From assembly GCA_946699065.1 (NCBI GenBank), contig CAMPDV010002073.1:18180-82179 (forward strand): a stretch of 64,000 nt of DNA, read 5' to 3'. Both the position numbers and the translations under genes were made by a program. This document shows positions 26,001-39,444 of the stretch, one piece after another. The notes below the pieces were generated by a model, which made no database searches, had not been told where the DNA came from, and was given only the letters and a program-made list of their open reading frames with translations. The first letter of the stretch is position 1. Every line of letters begins with the position of its first letter. This DNA comes from Loxodes magnus (taxonomy: Eukaryota > Ciliophora > Karyorelictea > Loxodida > Loxodidae).

Positions 26001-29000
26001 TTTATTTATCTTATTTAAATTTACCAAATGTTTATTCTTATGCTCATAATACCTATTTTCCCTATAGTAAATAATGATTTTATTAGTAAAAGATTAATAT
26101 ATTATCTATTAATATTCTATTATCTAGAATATCTTTGCTATGTCTAAATTACTTACTATAAATTTATAAATTTTATTACTTTTTATAGTTTAAAATAGTA
26201 TGTTTACTATAAATTATAATTATTTAAAATTATTATTTAAACAGATACTTTACTAAATGGAGAGAATATATAGTTTCATTAGTTAAATATTTATTAGTAT
26301 AAATATAGATAGTTTTGTTGCTTATAAGAATTAAATAATAAAGTTAATTTTTCATTAAGTTTATTCTGCACATTGTTAGAATTAAAAAATAGATGTGGAT
26401 TAAGATTTAAAGCATATAGCTTAAGTAAAAAATCTAAACTAATAAGTTTCATATATTTACTGACATTATTTAAAATTAAACATTATACAGAAACTAAAAC
26501 TTTTATGAAGAAGCAAGATTAATAAATAGATTATAATCTTTATAAAAATGTCAAAATAATAGTAAAGCAAATAGCTTGTAAAATTAATTAACTATGATCA
26601 ACAATTGGACTATATAAAATCAAATTAAAAATTGGAATTTAAACAATCTAAAAAAGTAACTAAATTCTTATAAGCAATACAAAGAGATATAAGCACTCTT
26701 CAAAGAATATTAAAAGAGAATTAATTTTAATTTCTATTTAAATATAAATTTATTAAATTAATAAAAAGAACTACGAAAATAAAATAATTCAACCTTAATT
26801 GTAAAATGACAATTCCCGAGAGACTTAAGTTTTAATCTTAAAGAGAAAAATATTTTCTTTAAGGAAGTCTCATTTGCAAATTTTTCTTTAGATAGTTTAT
26901 TTCTCGATAATTTAGATTTGATCCTTTGCTTATTTTACAATAAAATTTTTGTGCAAACAAAAGTTAAACTTATTGTGTTTAAAGCTTAAGTTTAGAAATC
27001 AATTTTCCTTAAGTCTCGAAATTATCTGCAAATGATACAGATTCATTTCAAGATTTTGGAAAAAGTTTCTCAAGTTTTCCATTAGTTTTTTTATCATATA
27101 AACAAAATCGTAATTAGCAAAAATATTAAGTATTTTCTTATAATTCATAAACTTAAAGTGATTTCTAATTAGAATTAATATATTGAAGAGAACCCATCCA
27201 AAAGATTGAAATTGGAATTTAAATTTTATAATATGAATTTTACATAGAAATTTGTATTTGTGTTAAATGCCTTGTAATATATCCTTGTTAAATTATTAAG
27301 AGACACGTTAAAATTATAACGATTAATAGTTATGCTTTTCAAATTTCATAATCTAAAAATTATATATTTTTTAAATTATACATATTTATTTTTCCATCTG
27401 AATTAATATAAAAATTATTAATAAATTGAAGCTTCTTAAGAATTTTAAATGTTTAAATTTTATTTTTATTTTTACTAATTATACTAAATTTTAGCTTTAA
27501 TTATTTTGATTACTGTAAATTAGATAAATTATTATCATTATTAAATGAAGTTTTTTTTAAATAATTCAATTATTTAAGTAAAATCATTTTAATATAAAGA
27601 AATGCTTACTTTTTTAACTAAAATATTAAGATTTTTGGCATTAAAAATATTATATTTAATGAAATTCTTTAATTTTAAAGATTTTTTTATTCTATAAATT
27701 TTTTAATTTTTAATTAAATTTTTACCATTTTTCTTATTTATATGCAACCGATTAAGAAATAATTAAACTTTTTAAGATTTTCGAAAATAACTTATTTTAC
27801 TTTCTTTAACTATTATTATGTATTGATATCCTAAATTTGCTTAAGTATTTTTATAATATAATGATAATAACTCGTATATCATATCTTTAATCATAAAATT
27901 TAAAAATTAATTTAATAGTTTATTTTTTAATCATTTTTATTTGCTATCTTACTAAAATTCCAAATTTTTTAATATAATAGGATTATAGCTAAAGACTTAT
28001 TTTGCATTTTTATAATTAGATGTTGATAGAAATGTTTTTTAATAAACTACGGATAATTGGAAAAAATTTATCGAATGAATGAAAAAATATTTAGAAGTAA
28101 TAGTAATTTAGAATTATTAGGTTATTGATGCTTAAATTTTTAGATTTAATACAGATTTGTTAATTATTAAAAAAAACTAAATACTAATTAAAAAAAACAA
28201 TTAAAAATGTTTTTAATTTAAAGAAATTGAGCAAAAACTTTGAAACTTACAACAAATAAAATAAAATAATTTGATGACTTCAATATTTTAAAGTTCAAAT
28301 CTTAAAAACAACTTAAAATTCAAATTTTATATTATTCATGCATAAAAATTAGTTTACAAAAGAAAATAAAATTATTTTCTTTAGTTTAAACAATAAAATT
28401 ATTTATTTCCCAAATAAGAAAAAAGTTTAAATTACGAAAATTATAAATTTAAAATATAATAATTTTTACTATTTTTCATCGTAATTATAATATTTATTGG
28501 AATTTAAAATGCTTTAAGTATATTTTAAGAAATGTTGGATACTGTAAGAAAGATACAAGAAAAGTAATTAGTTTATGCTTTAATATGTTAATATCTATAA
28601 AGGATAAGTTTTAATCAAAATAAAACTAGTATACCAAAGAAATTAATATTTCTTTACATTTTATCACATATTATAAGAATTTAATTTTTTAGTCTCTATA
28701 ATTTTCTGAGTTTATAACATATTAAAAAATAATATCAAGATAGTTTATATTCATAAGTCTGAAAATTATAAATTAATTTTAAATTATTTTCAAATTAAAA
28801 AATAAAAAATAAATCATAATGTAAAAATAAACTAAAAAATCTAATTAGTAATGTAAAATAAAATATTATTTTTATTATTAAATTAAAGATTTATAATTAA
28901 AAATGCTAAATTAAAAAGAAAATCATTATATAAGAACATATTTCATTAATTTTTCTTAAGTAAAGCATCTTATAAAAAATGCAATTTAAATAAATAAAAT

Positions 29001-30109
29001 GAAAAAGATTGTACTTTTATAATTTACGATTAAAAAAATTTCTCTAATTAGAATGGGAAAATATAAAATTACGAACAATTTTAAACTCTTTACGACTAAG
29101 TGCAAAATTATTGTAAAGATAAAAATAAAATATTTTTCTTTTATAATTATTAAATATCTCTTACATTTTTTTAATTTATTAAAATAAAATCATTTTAATA
29201 TAAAGAATTGTTTACTTTTTATCTAGATATTAAGATTTTTGGATATAAAATTATTATATTTAATAAAATTCTGTAATTTTTCAGATTTTTTTTGTTTTTA
29301 TTCTATGAATTTTTAAATACTTAATTCTTTAGATATTTTGCCAAGCTTCTCGAATTTTCTATCATATACTGTTTTTAACAAAAGAATTATCTTTTAAAAA
29401 TCTTCCAAGAAATTTAGTTTACTTCCTTTAATCTTTAATTGTAAAAGAATCACAGATTTAATCAGGTTTTTTTTAATTTTAATAACTCTCTATTCAAATT
29501 TTTAATAGTAAAGTAACTTCTCTTGAGGATATTGTTGTTTGTACTAACTGATCTCTGGAAGTCCAAAATCCAGAGCTTTTAGCATATTATATTTTCATAA
29601 ATTCATAATTTTTTTTAATCAAGCCATATTTTTATTGTTTTATTATAAATTTACAAAAATTAAAACAGAATTATTTTCTTAATTTTTTAAAAGTAAAATT
29701 TATAATAAAAATTAGTATATTATTTTTAATTTTTTAAATAATTTTATAGTACCAAAATTTTATATCCATACTCAAATAATTAATAGTTAAAAAATCAAAG
29801 TAAAAATAATTTAAAGTTTATGCTTTTTATTTATTATGAAAAATTTGACTGTTGCTAAGCTAAAATTATTTTAGATTGCATTATATCTTTTAAGGTATTA
29901 ATTTAAATTTCAATGAATTTGTTTTTTAAATTCATATTCTCAAACTTACTTCATATTCGACATTTTCTTGATGCTTTTATTCGCCACTATTTTCTCAAAA
30001 CTACAAATTACTATTTGAATGGAAGATATATATTGTAATTCACTCAAATTCACTCCTATTTATATTTAAATTATATACTTACCTTCTTTTATACTTAACC
30101 ATCTTTAAG
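23041..30109. other. Right-arm interior, no gene recognised
   Basis: Reverse complement of 961-8050, very AT-rich. As in the left arm, no recognisable domain, RNA or repeat structure was seen beyond the arm homology itself. Confidence 0.5.
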
Positions 30110-31960
30110 ATCTTGTAATAATTTTGAATATTTCACTTTCTTATCTATTTCTCTTATCCTCATGATATTACTCCTTTTATATCTCCAGTCAGCACTAATT
30201 CGTAAATTTCTCCCTAATGTCCTCGTAATAATATTAACCTCTCCTCTGTTTAGAAATTCCATATTTTATAGTGTTGTCATATGATCCAGATATTATAAAA
30301 TTATTATCAGTTGCTATTACTAACGTTCTCATTAAATTTGTAGCAATAAAGTTTTTATGTTTTTTTTGTTAGAAAGTTTCATATTTTGATTGCTTTTTTC
30401 ATGACATCCAGATATTATTAATTTTTTTCATGATTAAATTCTATTGTTCTTATCGAATCTTGATATCCTTAGAGAGTTCGAATACATTAACCAGTTGAAA
30501 AATTTCATATCTTTATAGTTTAATCAGAACTTTCCGAAACGATTCATTTGTTACCATTATTGATCTAGCATAATTCGTGTGTCCCATCAAAGTACTTTTT
30601 AAGGTCACATTCAAAAATTCCCATACTTATATTGTACTAGCATAACTTCCTGAAACTATTTATTTCTAGTCCCTCTTTACAGCTTCATTCGCTCGTTCGG
30701 TCGAAGTACTCTTATAGAAATCACTCAGAAAATCCCAAATCTTTATAGTCGAATCATTACTTCCTGATATGATTATTTCTAGTCACTCGTGACCGCTATC
30801 GAATAAATTCAATTCATATGTTTCAGCAAAGTATCAAAAGATTAGGGCAATTTCAATTACATGTTATTTAAATTTCCTCCATTTAAGTTGCATTTGGTTA
30901 GTTTCCCATTCCTTAGATTGACCACTTATAAATTTGAGTTTCTTAGATTACAATCTTGAAAATTTGATTCATTCAATTAGCACCTTAGATTCTTATTCCC
31001 TCAAATCTTTTTTATATAAAATTATAGTTAAAACATTTTAAGATTGCTATCGCATTTGCAGAAGCTTATTCTACTTTGATATCAGCCTTAGATAATTCTA
31101 TGACATCATTCAATTTTTTTTATCAAACCTTAACTTGATAACTGTTTGAATTTAATCAAAAATTTTAATTATTACATATGTTAGAAAAATTTAAAGCCTT
31201 TTCTTACAAATTAGCATTTTTCAAAACATTATTTTAAAATTTTTCTAATAATTTAGCGACATTCTCTACTGTTAATAGTGTAAAATAATATTTAATTTAT
31301 TATTTAAAATATTTATTTATTATATCTGCAATATTATAATTTTATTGGATTTTAATTCTGCACTTTTCCTCAATAAAATTCATAACGATAAAATAATTTT
31401 AATTAACTTATCTGAAATTTAATTAACATTTACTTCTTCATTTTTAACTTAGTTATATTTCTAAATCATTAACTTTATCTGCTCGTATTGATATTAATTA
31501 TATCTAATAATGCTACTATTTTTTCTTATTACTATCTAGTTTATGATGGTAAATATAATGTTTTTTCTAAATTTTTAATTATTTCTTAGATTTTTCTTAT
31601 ATTATTTTATAATTGCCCTCTAATATTATTTGTGGTTTGAAGAACATACTTAATTGATGATATTAGAAAAGAGTTTTTAGATCATCAATATAACTTTAAT
31701 GAAGTTAATTTACTATATCTTTTATTATTTTAATATTTGCAAATAATTCTATAAATTTTCATTTAGTTTTGCTTTTTATTGAAATTCATTAGTTTCTTCT
31801 CAAATTTTTCAGTTGAAATCTAGTCTTTTAACTCAGATATTTAGCCTTTAAATATTTACTAATGTGTTTTACAAAATATTTATTGAGCGATATAAGGCCA
31901 ATTTTAATGCACTTTGAACACATTAAGCAACTATATTGAAGTATATTAGGAATTCTTTTC
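30110..31960 (-). pseudogene. Decayed B-box-like/coiled-coil/pentapeptide/WD40 protein (right arm)
   Basis: Minus-strand counterpart of 1-960 that also shows the 5' half. Near 31905-31935 there is a Cys/His cluster (CLMCSKC, later FVKHISKY) like the N-terminal B-box-type finger of many ciliate WD40 proteins. A coiled-coil stretch follows across changing frames (for example QISELKDQISTEKFEKKL), then an open stretch from about 31650 to 31000 (ADIINKYFKQQ, LLTVENVAKLLEKFQNNVL), pentapeptide repeats at 30841-30991, and WD40 blades to about 30110. The WD40 part shares the left-arm frameshift and has others. Domain order is what is known for the family; the B-box label is inference from a partial motif. 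Likely non-functional. Confidence 0.65.
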
Positions 31961-32605
31961 TAAGAACCAAATTATTTTTTAGGACTTTTATAATTTTACT
32001 AATCCATTTATTAAACTAAAACAAGCTTATAGATTTTAATTAATTATATTATAAATTAAAATTAAAGAGAATTTGTTTAAATGAAAACAAAGTGAAATTA
32101 ATAAAATAATAAATTTGTTAAAATAGATATTATTTAATGCTTATAGCTAAGCAGTTTATTAAGCTCTTATTTATATTTTATTTATTTATTTTTTACATTT
32201 AAATATTTTAATTTTAGTCTTATCTTAAAAATTAATTCAAATTTTATATTTTTTAATGTCTATATTTTGGTAATATTTCTACATAATAATAGCAATATCG
32301 AGATATAGTGATAATACCTTGGTAAATACTTAAACCAATTGAAAATCATTTCCTTTACTAAATACTTCGCTAGTCTTCCTCAGTTTTGTACTATATCATG
32401 ACAATTCTACTTATTTTCTTTTCACCTATTTTGATTTAGATATTTAACTGAAACGGGGACTATTTTCGAATATTTATTAATACTGACTTATAAAGATTTC
32501 TACAAACATAGCAAGCAAATATTTTCAATTAAGTATTTTAAATCTTTAAATATTATCCTTAGGAGTAATAAGCAGTTTACAATTAATTAATTATAAACTT
32601 TAAAA
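31961..32605. other. Intergenic, nothing recognised
   Basis: AT-rich spacer between the right-arm WD40 pseudogene and the structured island at 32606. No domain or repeat seen. Confidence 0.5.
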
Positions 32606-32890
32606 TTTCTCTTTCGAGGGACTGGAAACTCCTTTCCAGCTAGACGACTCAGGGCACTCTCTCAATGCATATAGAGAGGATATCCTGTTGCTTAATTCAA
32701 TAAGCATCAGTCAGGTGTTCCATAACTAGGAACCGACAGTCTTCAAGTTGCTAGGAAGAGTGGATAATCGGAAAGATTTTATTTTCCTGCTAAGAATGAC
32801 TCTAGCCATGGACCTTCTCAGTGGATAGGAACTTGACCTTATCCAAAATGCTAAAAGGTTTTATGAGAATCAACTTCAGCTCCCATAATC
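32606..32890. ncRNA. Structured GC-richer island, probable non-coding RNA of unknown class
   Basis: About 280 bases stand out from the surrounding AT desert with near-balanced base composition. There is no convincing reading frame. Several hairpins can be drawn by eye on the plus strand: ctggaaa/tttccag (32621-32639), ctctc/gagag (32655-32678), cctg/cagg enclosing tgctta/taagca (32684-32715), gttcc/ggaac (32717-32734), agagt/actct (32758-32805) and ggata/tatcc (32825-32845). This pattern is typical of an RNA polymerase III-type or other structural RNA (SRP, RNase P/MRP, telomerase RNA would fit by size), but I could not match conserved motifs of any of them. Strand is unproven. Confidence 0.5.
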
Positions 32891-33082
32891 TTTTTAATTA
32901 TCTAATTTTTAAATAATTCATACATAATTTTAATATAACTATACATATAATAAAAAGTTTTAAAATTACATAGTAAACTCTTAATTTTACTATTATTTAA
33001 TAATGATAATGAAATTAAAATGTTCAAAAGTGCCAATCTGGACACTGTTTAAAATAAGTTGTTTTATCAGCAATACTACTCA

Positions 33083-34272
33083 TCATTCTTGACTTTCTAA
33101 TGAAATTATCTTCACTAAGGTCTTCTCAATTTCTTTGATTTCTTGTTCTTATTATTTAAAAAGGTACTTCACATCATTTTCTTCTGTAAATATCTCCATG
33201 CTAGTTGCAATAGAGCCTCTAGTATTTTTCTTATTCTTTACGCCAAAATTTTTTCTTGAAATTATAAAATTTTTAGCAATTCCTGTACAAATGTCACTTA
33301 CTATTACAGTAGTTGCCTTTCTTCCTTACTTATCTGATTGGTTTTCGATTTATAACCTCTTTTTATTCTAATTCCATCTAATTTGTCTAATTAGCTATGT
33401 TGTGCTAATATTCTTTTGCTTAATAAACTCCAACTCTTGTTTTTATACGATATTTCCAAGCCTTGCTGTTTCTTATCTATGTTCAGTTTAAATGTTCGAA
33501 TATGCTTGGAGTTCCCTTTCTTGATTAATAATTCTAATCTCTAAGTTATCTTATCCAAGCGATAATAAATTTCTTAGTTCTTAATTTTCCTACTTAAGCC
33601 CTTTAATCTCTTCCTAGAGATTGGATATTTCAAATACTAACTAATAAACATTGATTTCCTTTTTAATTATCTTTGATGGAAGTTCTTTTCCTGTTATTAT
33701 ATTAGATTCCTTTCTTTTCATTACTTTAGGAGGTGTTTATTATAGTTATTAGGTTTTTATTAGTTTTGTAAGTGGGGAGAAGAAGACTCTTGCTAATTTT
33801 TTTATGGCTGCTTTTTCTCCAGAGCTTTTTTCTCTTCTTTGCTGAAGAAAAAGCCGGGAACAAGATTTTAAGAATCCATTTTTTTTAATTACTATTATTT
33901 AATAATAAATAAAAAAGATATTAAGTTTGAAGATAAATTAAACTTCTCAATAAATCTGTTAAAGCAATGCCATATTTCTTATTTCTAGATTAATTTACCA
34001 AATAATAAATCTATTTGTAGTTTAATTTGAGCATCAATTTTTGCATCTATGGCTTTTGGATTACAATATTTTGATATTAACTGTAATATTTTTGCTCTCA
34101 AATTCTTGCACATCTTCAATTGATCTCTTATAAAATTAATTTTTTTGTCTTATAAATTTGTTTGTTAGAATTTTTTTAATTATAATTCCTCTTATTTCTG
34201 TTTATCTTATAAAAGGATTGATTTTAAGAGTTAATTTTTTATCTTTAAATAATCTAACAATTTTTCAGACAT
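33083..34272 (-). CDS. Coiled-coil protein with one 20 nt intron, unrecognised
   Basis: Predicted 389 aa: exon 1 34272-33862, intron 33861-33842 (gttcccgg...ttcttcag, 20 nt), exon 2 33841-33083. Both exons are whole codons. The protein starts MSEKLLDYLKIKNQLLKS, has helical Gln/Lys-rich segments (residues 1-130), a basic Ser/Pro linker (REKSSGEKAAIKKLARVFF, TPPKVMKRKES) and a long coiled coil (ISNLQEEIKGLKQENQELR, about 215-300), ending SQE with two tandem TGA codons at 33085-33080. Trp is TGG here. The tandem TGA fits a code in which a single TGA can be read through. The intron lacks the usual GTA...TAG ends but restores the frame exactly. It lies between the structured-RNA island and WD40 unit copy 2. 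Structural or scaffold role is likely; no family recognised. Confidence 0.65.
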
Positions 34273-34976
34273 TATGAAAACATTAATTACAATCTTTAAT
34301 CATAAATAAAATAGATCAATGAACAAAAAATAATAACTATTTTTAATTAGAAAATGAATATTAAAACATTTTAATTTAATTTCTTGATAAGATCTTTTAA
34401 ATTTAAATTAGTTGCTTTTTTTTATTTATTTTAAATAAAGCACTTTAAATATTATTATATTTATGAATATTTAGTATTTTAAATTAAAAATTACTATATT
34501 GTATATTAAACCAAACATTTATTAAAGGAATGCTTAAATTATCAATTATAATTTAGTTGTCTAATCATTTAGAATCAAACTAGCTCATTATTAAGGTTCT
34601 TTATGAAATTGTGTACTATTACCATTATCGGCTTAGTAGAAACTTTGCTTTTTATTATGCTATATATGTTTCTTTTTATATTGTACGAAATATTTCCCAT
34701 TTTTTATAGATATAATTATAATAGTTATTAACTTACACTTTGTATATTATTTTAATTATACAAAAGATTAAAGCTTTTAACCTTTTTTGATATAATCAAA
34801 ACTATATTGATTTCTTAATTATTTACACTTTCATTTTGCTAATTCTTATTATTTAATATTAGAATATAATTTTATTCTTATTTTAGATGGAATATAAGAT
34901 AATTTACAAGAAAGTGAAGATTTTTATAATTTTGCATATATTCAAATTATTTATATAGTTTACTAGCAAATGCTTT

Positions 34977-35600
34977 TATATGATAAATAATCAATCTATT
35001 TTTTAAAAAGCTTTCAGCTTTAATAAAATAGCTTCATTAGAAATTCAAATTTTAAGATTAATAAATAAAATCGATTTTCTATATACATAGTAGATATATT
35101 CAAGTTGCTTAAAATCAGAAAGTTTATCTTTAAAGCTTTTCTTTTAATATTACAGAATGAGAAAAATTTTAAAGAGAAAAAATACTTAATATAGCAATTT
35201 TTCTTAAAAAACTTGTTTTCCTCTTCTAGATTAACTTCTTTTCGCAAACTAAAAACAGATAGTTAGTCGTAGTAAGCTCTTTTCAAAACTCTTTTACTAA
35301 TCTTAAATTTTTAATATTTTTATAATTATTATAATAAAGCAGAATATTTTTAAACTTGATTAATAAATTTTTGTTTCTATATTTTATATAGTTAGGTTAG
35401 ATACATTATTTAGATTCTTGCTTAATTCCTTTTTTTAGATTCTTTGTAAATTGGCCTAAAATTTATTATTACAGATGCATTATACCTCATTTTTTCTACT
35501 TGATTGATCATATTTTTATAAAGAGATTTTTTAGCTCTTTTTAGATTAGTTATTTTTAAAATTCGCAATATCTATTAAAAAGGTAGTTTTAAGCCCTCTT
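34977..35600 (-). CDS. Unrecognised coding region in WD40 unit, copy 2
   Basis: Paralogue of 12480-13100 with few differences (for example RKEVN for RKDVN). An upstream block has one base fewer than copy 1 (aaaggatag against aaagggatag) near 35715, which would break the upstream phase if that is coding. No family recognised. Confidence 0.35.
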
Positions 35601-35714
35601 ATAGAAAATTTTTTTAACTAATTTATTTCTTCCTAAAATTGTAATTTATTTTTTTATCTTTACTTCTTAAAAGTTATTTAAAAAACTTTTCAAATCTTTT
35701 AAAATTCTATCCTT

Positions 35715-36275
35715 TAAGAAAAGGATTTATCCATCCCGAAAATCTTTTGTAGCGAAAAAAGGATAATTTTTTCACGATTTCATGGTTATTTTATTATATC
35801 GCCTTTTTTCTTGAGATCCTTTTCATTTAAGTAAATTCTTATAATATTAAAAATTTTTAAAACAAATTTTTTCATTTACTCAAAAAGAAGTTCAAAATTA
35901 AAAATTGTAATTTTTCCAAAACATAAACAATAAATTTTTTTTATAATTTCAAACATAATTAACCTTATCAAAAATATACTTTTAAATAAAAAAGAAAAAA
36001 AGTTTTGATGAAATTTTTTCAATAAATTTTCTTAAAAACAAAATTTTTTTTTTAATTTTTACAAAAAACCATTTCAACAAAAAAGATTTCCAAATTCTAT
36101 TTTAATATAAAATTCCTTTTTTAATTCCTATTTTTTCTCTTTGGTAAAAATCTTTTATATTTGGAATTTTTTCTTGAAATTTTATTCCTATTTTATAATT
36201 TTTTATCCCGAAATAATTAAATTTATTCCGTGCCGAAAATCTTTGGTAGTGTCAAAAAAACGCTGAGCGAAAAAA
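35715..36275. repeat. Paired GC-richer motif, copy 2
   Basis: Same two blocks as copy 1: catcccgaaaatcttttgta near 35733 and gccgaaaatctttggtagtg near 36232, with a T-rich then A-rich spacer. Confidence 0.6.
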
Positions 36276-36960
36276 AAACAAATCTTTTTTTATTTTCATG
36301 AAATTTAAACTCTAAAATCGAAAAAATAATGATAAATAAAATAACTTAATATCAAAAAATTTTATAATCCAATCGGAAACGAAAAATATTAAACTTAAAT
36401 GTTAAAATTTTATAATATCAATAAATAATAAATAATAATAAATAATAAATAATAATTAATAAATAATAATAATCAATCATAAAAAATAAATAATAAAAAA
36501 ACAAAAAATTTAATTTAAAATAAATACTTAATTAAATTTTTTCAATTAATAATCAAGATTATTAAACTTACTTTAACCATAATAAATAATATTTTAACCA
36601 CTTCACAAAAAAAATGAAAATTTATACTCAACTTGAAATTTTTACTAAATCTAAAAATAAATCCATAAAATTTATAGCATAAATTTAAACTTTAACTTAT
36701 TTCATTCTTTCATTTAACAAAATTATATTTTTAATATTTTTAAACATTACCACTTTAAATCAACATACCTCACTAATTGCTATAACCTATCACTCAACCC
36801 TTTTTTTAAACTAATAATATTTAAGAATATAACAAATTTTAAATAAATAAAAAACTTCATATAACTAAAAACATTATTAACATTAAACATTCATTTAAAT
36901 ACATTACCAATATCTTATATCTTTAATCGTAAAATTAAATTAAGTCAAATCATAAGTTAC

Positions 36961-38043
36961 TCAACTCGAAACTCTCCACTTTCTTATTGTCCTGTCAAAT
37001 CCTCCCGATACCAACCATCTATTGTCAACACTCAATGCTATAGATTATATTCCATCTGTATGCCCTTACAAAGTCTATATACACTCATCCTTATCAAAAT
37101 TCCATATCTTGATTGTTTTATCCCGTGAACCAGAAAAGATAACACTTGAATCAACACTTAACTGAATACTTGATACATAACTTGAGTGACCTTGAAGAGT
37201 ACGAATACACTAACCAGAAGAGAAGTCCCATATCTTAATAGTACTGTCACCAGAACCTGATATTATATACCTATTATCCTTAGACACTTTTATCGATGAA
37301 ACTCCGCCTGAATGCCCAGTAAGAGTTCGTACAAGCTGACCAGTCTAGAAATCTCAAATATTTATAGTTTTATCCCAAGATCCCGATATAATATATCTAG
37401 AGTCATAGGAGATTACTACCGAGGTAACTCTAGAAGTACGTCCCGACAAAGTTCTTTGGAGATCACCATTGAGGAAATTTCAGATCTTTATAGTTGCATC
37501 GTAAGATCCAGATACTATATAGCTAGAGTCTGGGGAAATTACTACCGAGTTAACGAAGGAAGTATGTCCCGTTATAGTTCTTATGAGAGAACCAGTCTAT
37601 GAATTTCAGATCTTGATCGTGTTATCAGCAGATGCTGATACTATATAGCTAGAGTCATAGGAGATTACTACTGAGTAAATGAAAGAATTATGTCCTGTTA
37701 TAGTTCTTATGAAGGAACTTGTCTGGAAATTTCAGATCTTTATCTTTTTTCAGGATATGCTGAACCTGATACAATCCAATTCAGGTCACTTGATATGGCT
37801 ACCGATAACACAGTCGAAGTGTCAGTAAGGACTTAGTCTAAAAAATATTAAAGAAATACCTTTACTTTGGTCATAACTGATCTTGTTTATTAACTTTTAG
37901 TAGCATAAGTTAGGCAGAATTTCATACTTAAAATGAAGTAGAGATATTTTCCCTAGGATGTGGCTTCTCGCTCTTAAGAGTTTTCTTAAAAAAATACTTT
38001 TAGTAAATTGCTTTTCTTTTTTCTCCGTTTCTTTTTTCACCAT
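36961..38043 (-). pseudogene. WD40 beta-propeller protein, copy 2 (one-base frameshift in blade 1)
   Basis: Same structure as copy 1: ATG at 38043, 22 nt intron 37859-37838, terminal SS-TGA at 36961-36963. Relative to copy 1 it lacks one codon near 37815 and a single base near 37748, where copy 1 encodes PENSIKIW; the latter shifts the frame, and exon lengths no longer sum to a multiple of three. All later blades are otherwise well preserved, including TGA at blade-ending Trp codons in blades 1-4. Either a young pseudogene or a sequencing error in a short A run. At 37776-37778 this copy has TGG where copies 1 and 3 have TGA. Confidence 0.82.
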
Positions 38044-39444
38044 TTTAATTTTTATAACTTAATTCAATAAATATTTAATTAAAATAACTATATTAATTTT
38101 ACTTACTTAATTTCAATACAATTAAACAATGAAATTATTTATTAAACATATTTATAAATATCTCATTTCTTAAACATTAATTTTTCTATTTTTGTCTTAA
38201 AACAAGACAAGATAATAAACTAATAGTGTACAAACTTTTACAATTTTAATTATTTTATATCTTTTTACTTTTAAATGAAAGGATAATTTATTGTATCAAA
38301 AGTTTTATAACGAAGAATTTATATCCCTATTATAATAACTTTAATATGCATTTATTAGTTACTACCTATTCGTGCTTTAAATCAAAGACTCTTAATAAGA
38401 ATAACTTATTTCTTTATAGACCCTTTTAAATAATAAATAAAATATTACAATTCTTTTAAATCTACTGTTATTAATTATTATTTTTCACTTACATTTAATC
38501 AAAAAAATATATTTCTTTAATCTTTTTACTAATTAAAAAAATAAAAAAAAAAAAGTTTCTTATTAATTAGCTTAAATATATATTAAAAAACATCAAATTA
38601 TTTAAAGCAAATTATTTTTAGTATTTATAAAGTAAACTCTTTTAATTGGCCACTTTCTTACTACTATTTAATTAAAACTTTTTATTTATAAAGATCTCTT
38701 TTAAAATAATAAACTAATATAATTTATTATAATGTTGATTCTAAGCAAAATATATAAATGTAATAAATATAGGTAGTAGAAAGTAAATATTTAAACTAGC
38801 TATAAATGGTTTATCACTAATTATATCTTACAATTATTAAATAGTAATATTTAATTTTATTATTAAAGTAAGCTTTAATATGTTTAATTATGTCTATTAA
38901 ATACTTAATATTTTATCCTTTTAGCTTTATTAGTTATTAATTAATTTCTCTTTAATTTAGATATTAGATTAGTTATAATTAATACATTTAGATAACTTTC
39001 TCTTTTATAGCAAACTAATATTATATTTATTATTTATGTTATTTTTGTAATTATCATTTCTAATTAATAATACCTAAATTATTCTAGATTATTTAAAGAT
39101 AAAAACTTAATTCTGTTATTATATATAAATCTAAAAAACATAGTTATCACTATTAATACTCTCTTTCTTAAAATTAGTTGTTTGTTCTTAAGAAAATTAT
39201 AAGCTTTTTAAGAAAGCATATTTTTAATATCTTCTATTATTATTTTCTGAATTAATAGAAAGAGTAAACTTAACATAATATATTTCTTTGTAGTATGAGA
39301 TAATATAAGTATTAGATTAGCTAGTATAAGCTATTTAAAACTAAAATTAAAGCCACAATAAATCCTAGTCTAGTTGACTTTAGTCATAAAATTTAAAAAG
39401 AATACAGTCTTTAGTAGTAATAAGAAAGGATTTAAATAAACATA

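Larger units (their letters stand above)
20080..31071. repeat. Right arm of the giant inverted repeat
   Basis: Reverse complement of 1-11005 with scattered substitutions and short indels; net length drift is about 13 bases across 11 kb. Homology may continue right of 31071, since the WD40 pseudogene there runs on to about 31960, but the partner sequence would lie left of the window. Genes in this arm read on the opposite strand to those in the left arm. Confidence 0.93.

Noticed and set aside
32606-32890. Hammerhead ribozyme or group I intron in the structured island
   Set aside because: On the minus strand ctgatgc occurs, but the required CUGAUGAG...GAAA core is absent, and none of the group I P/Q/R/S elements is recognisable.
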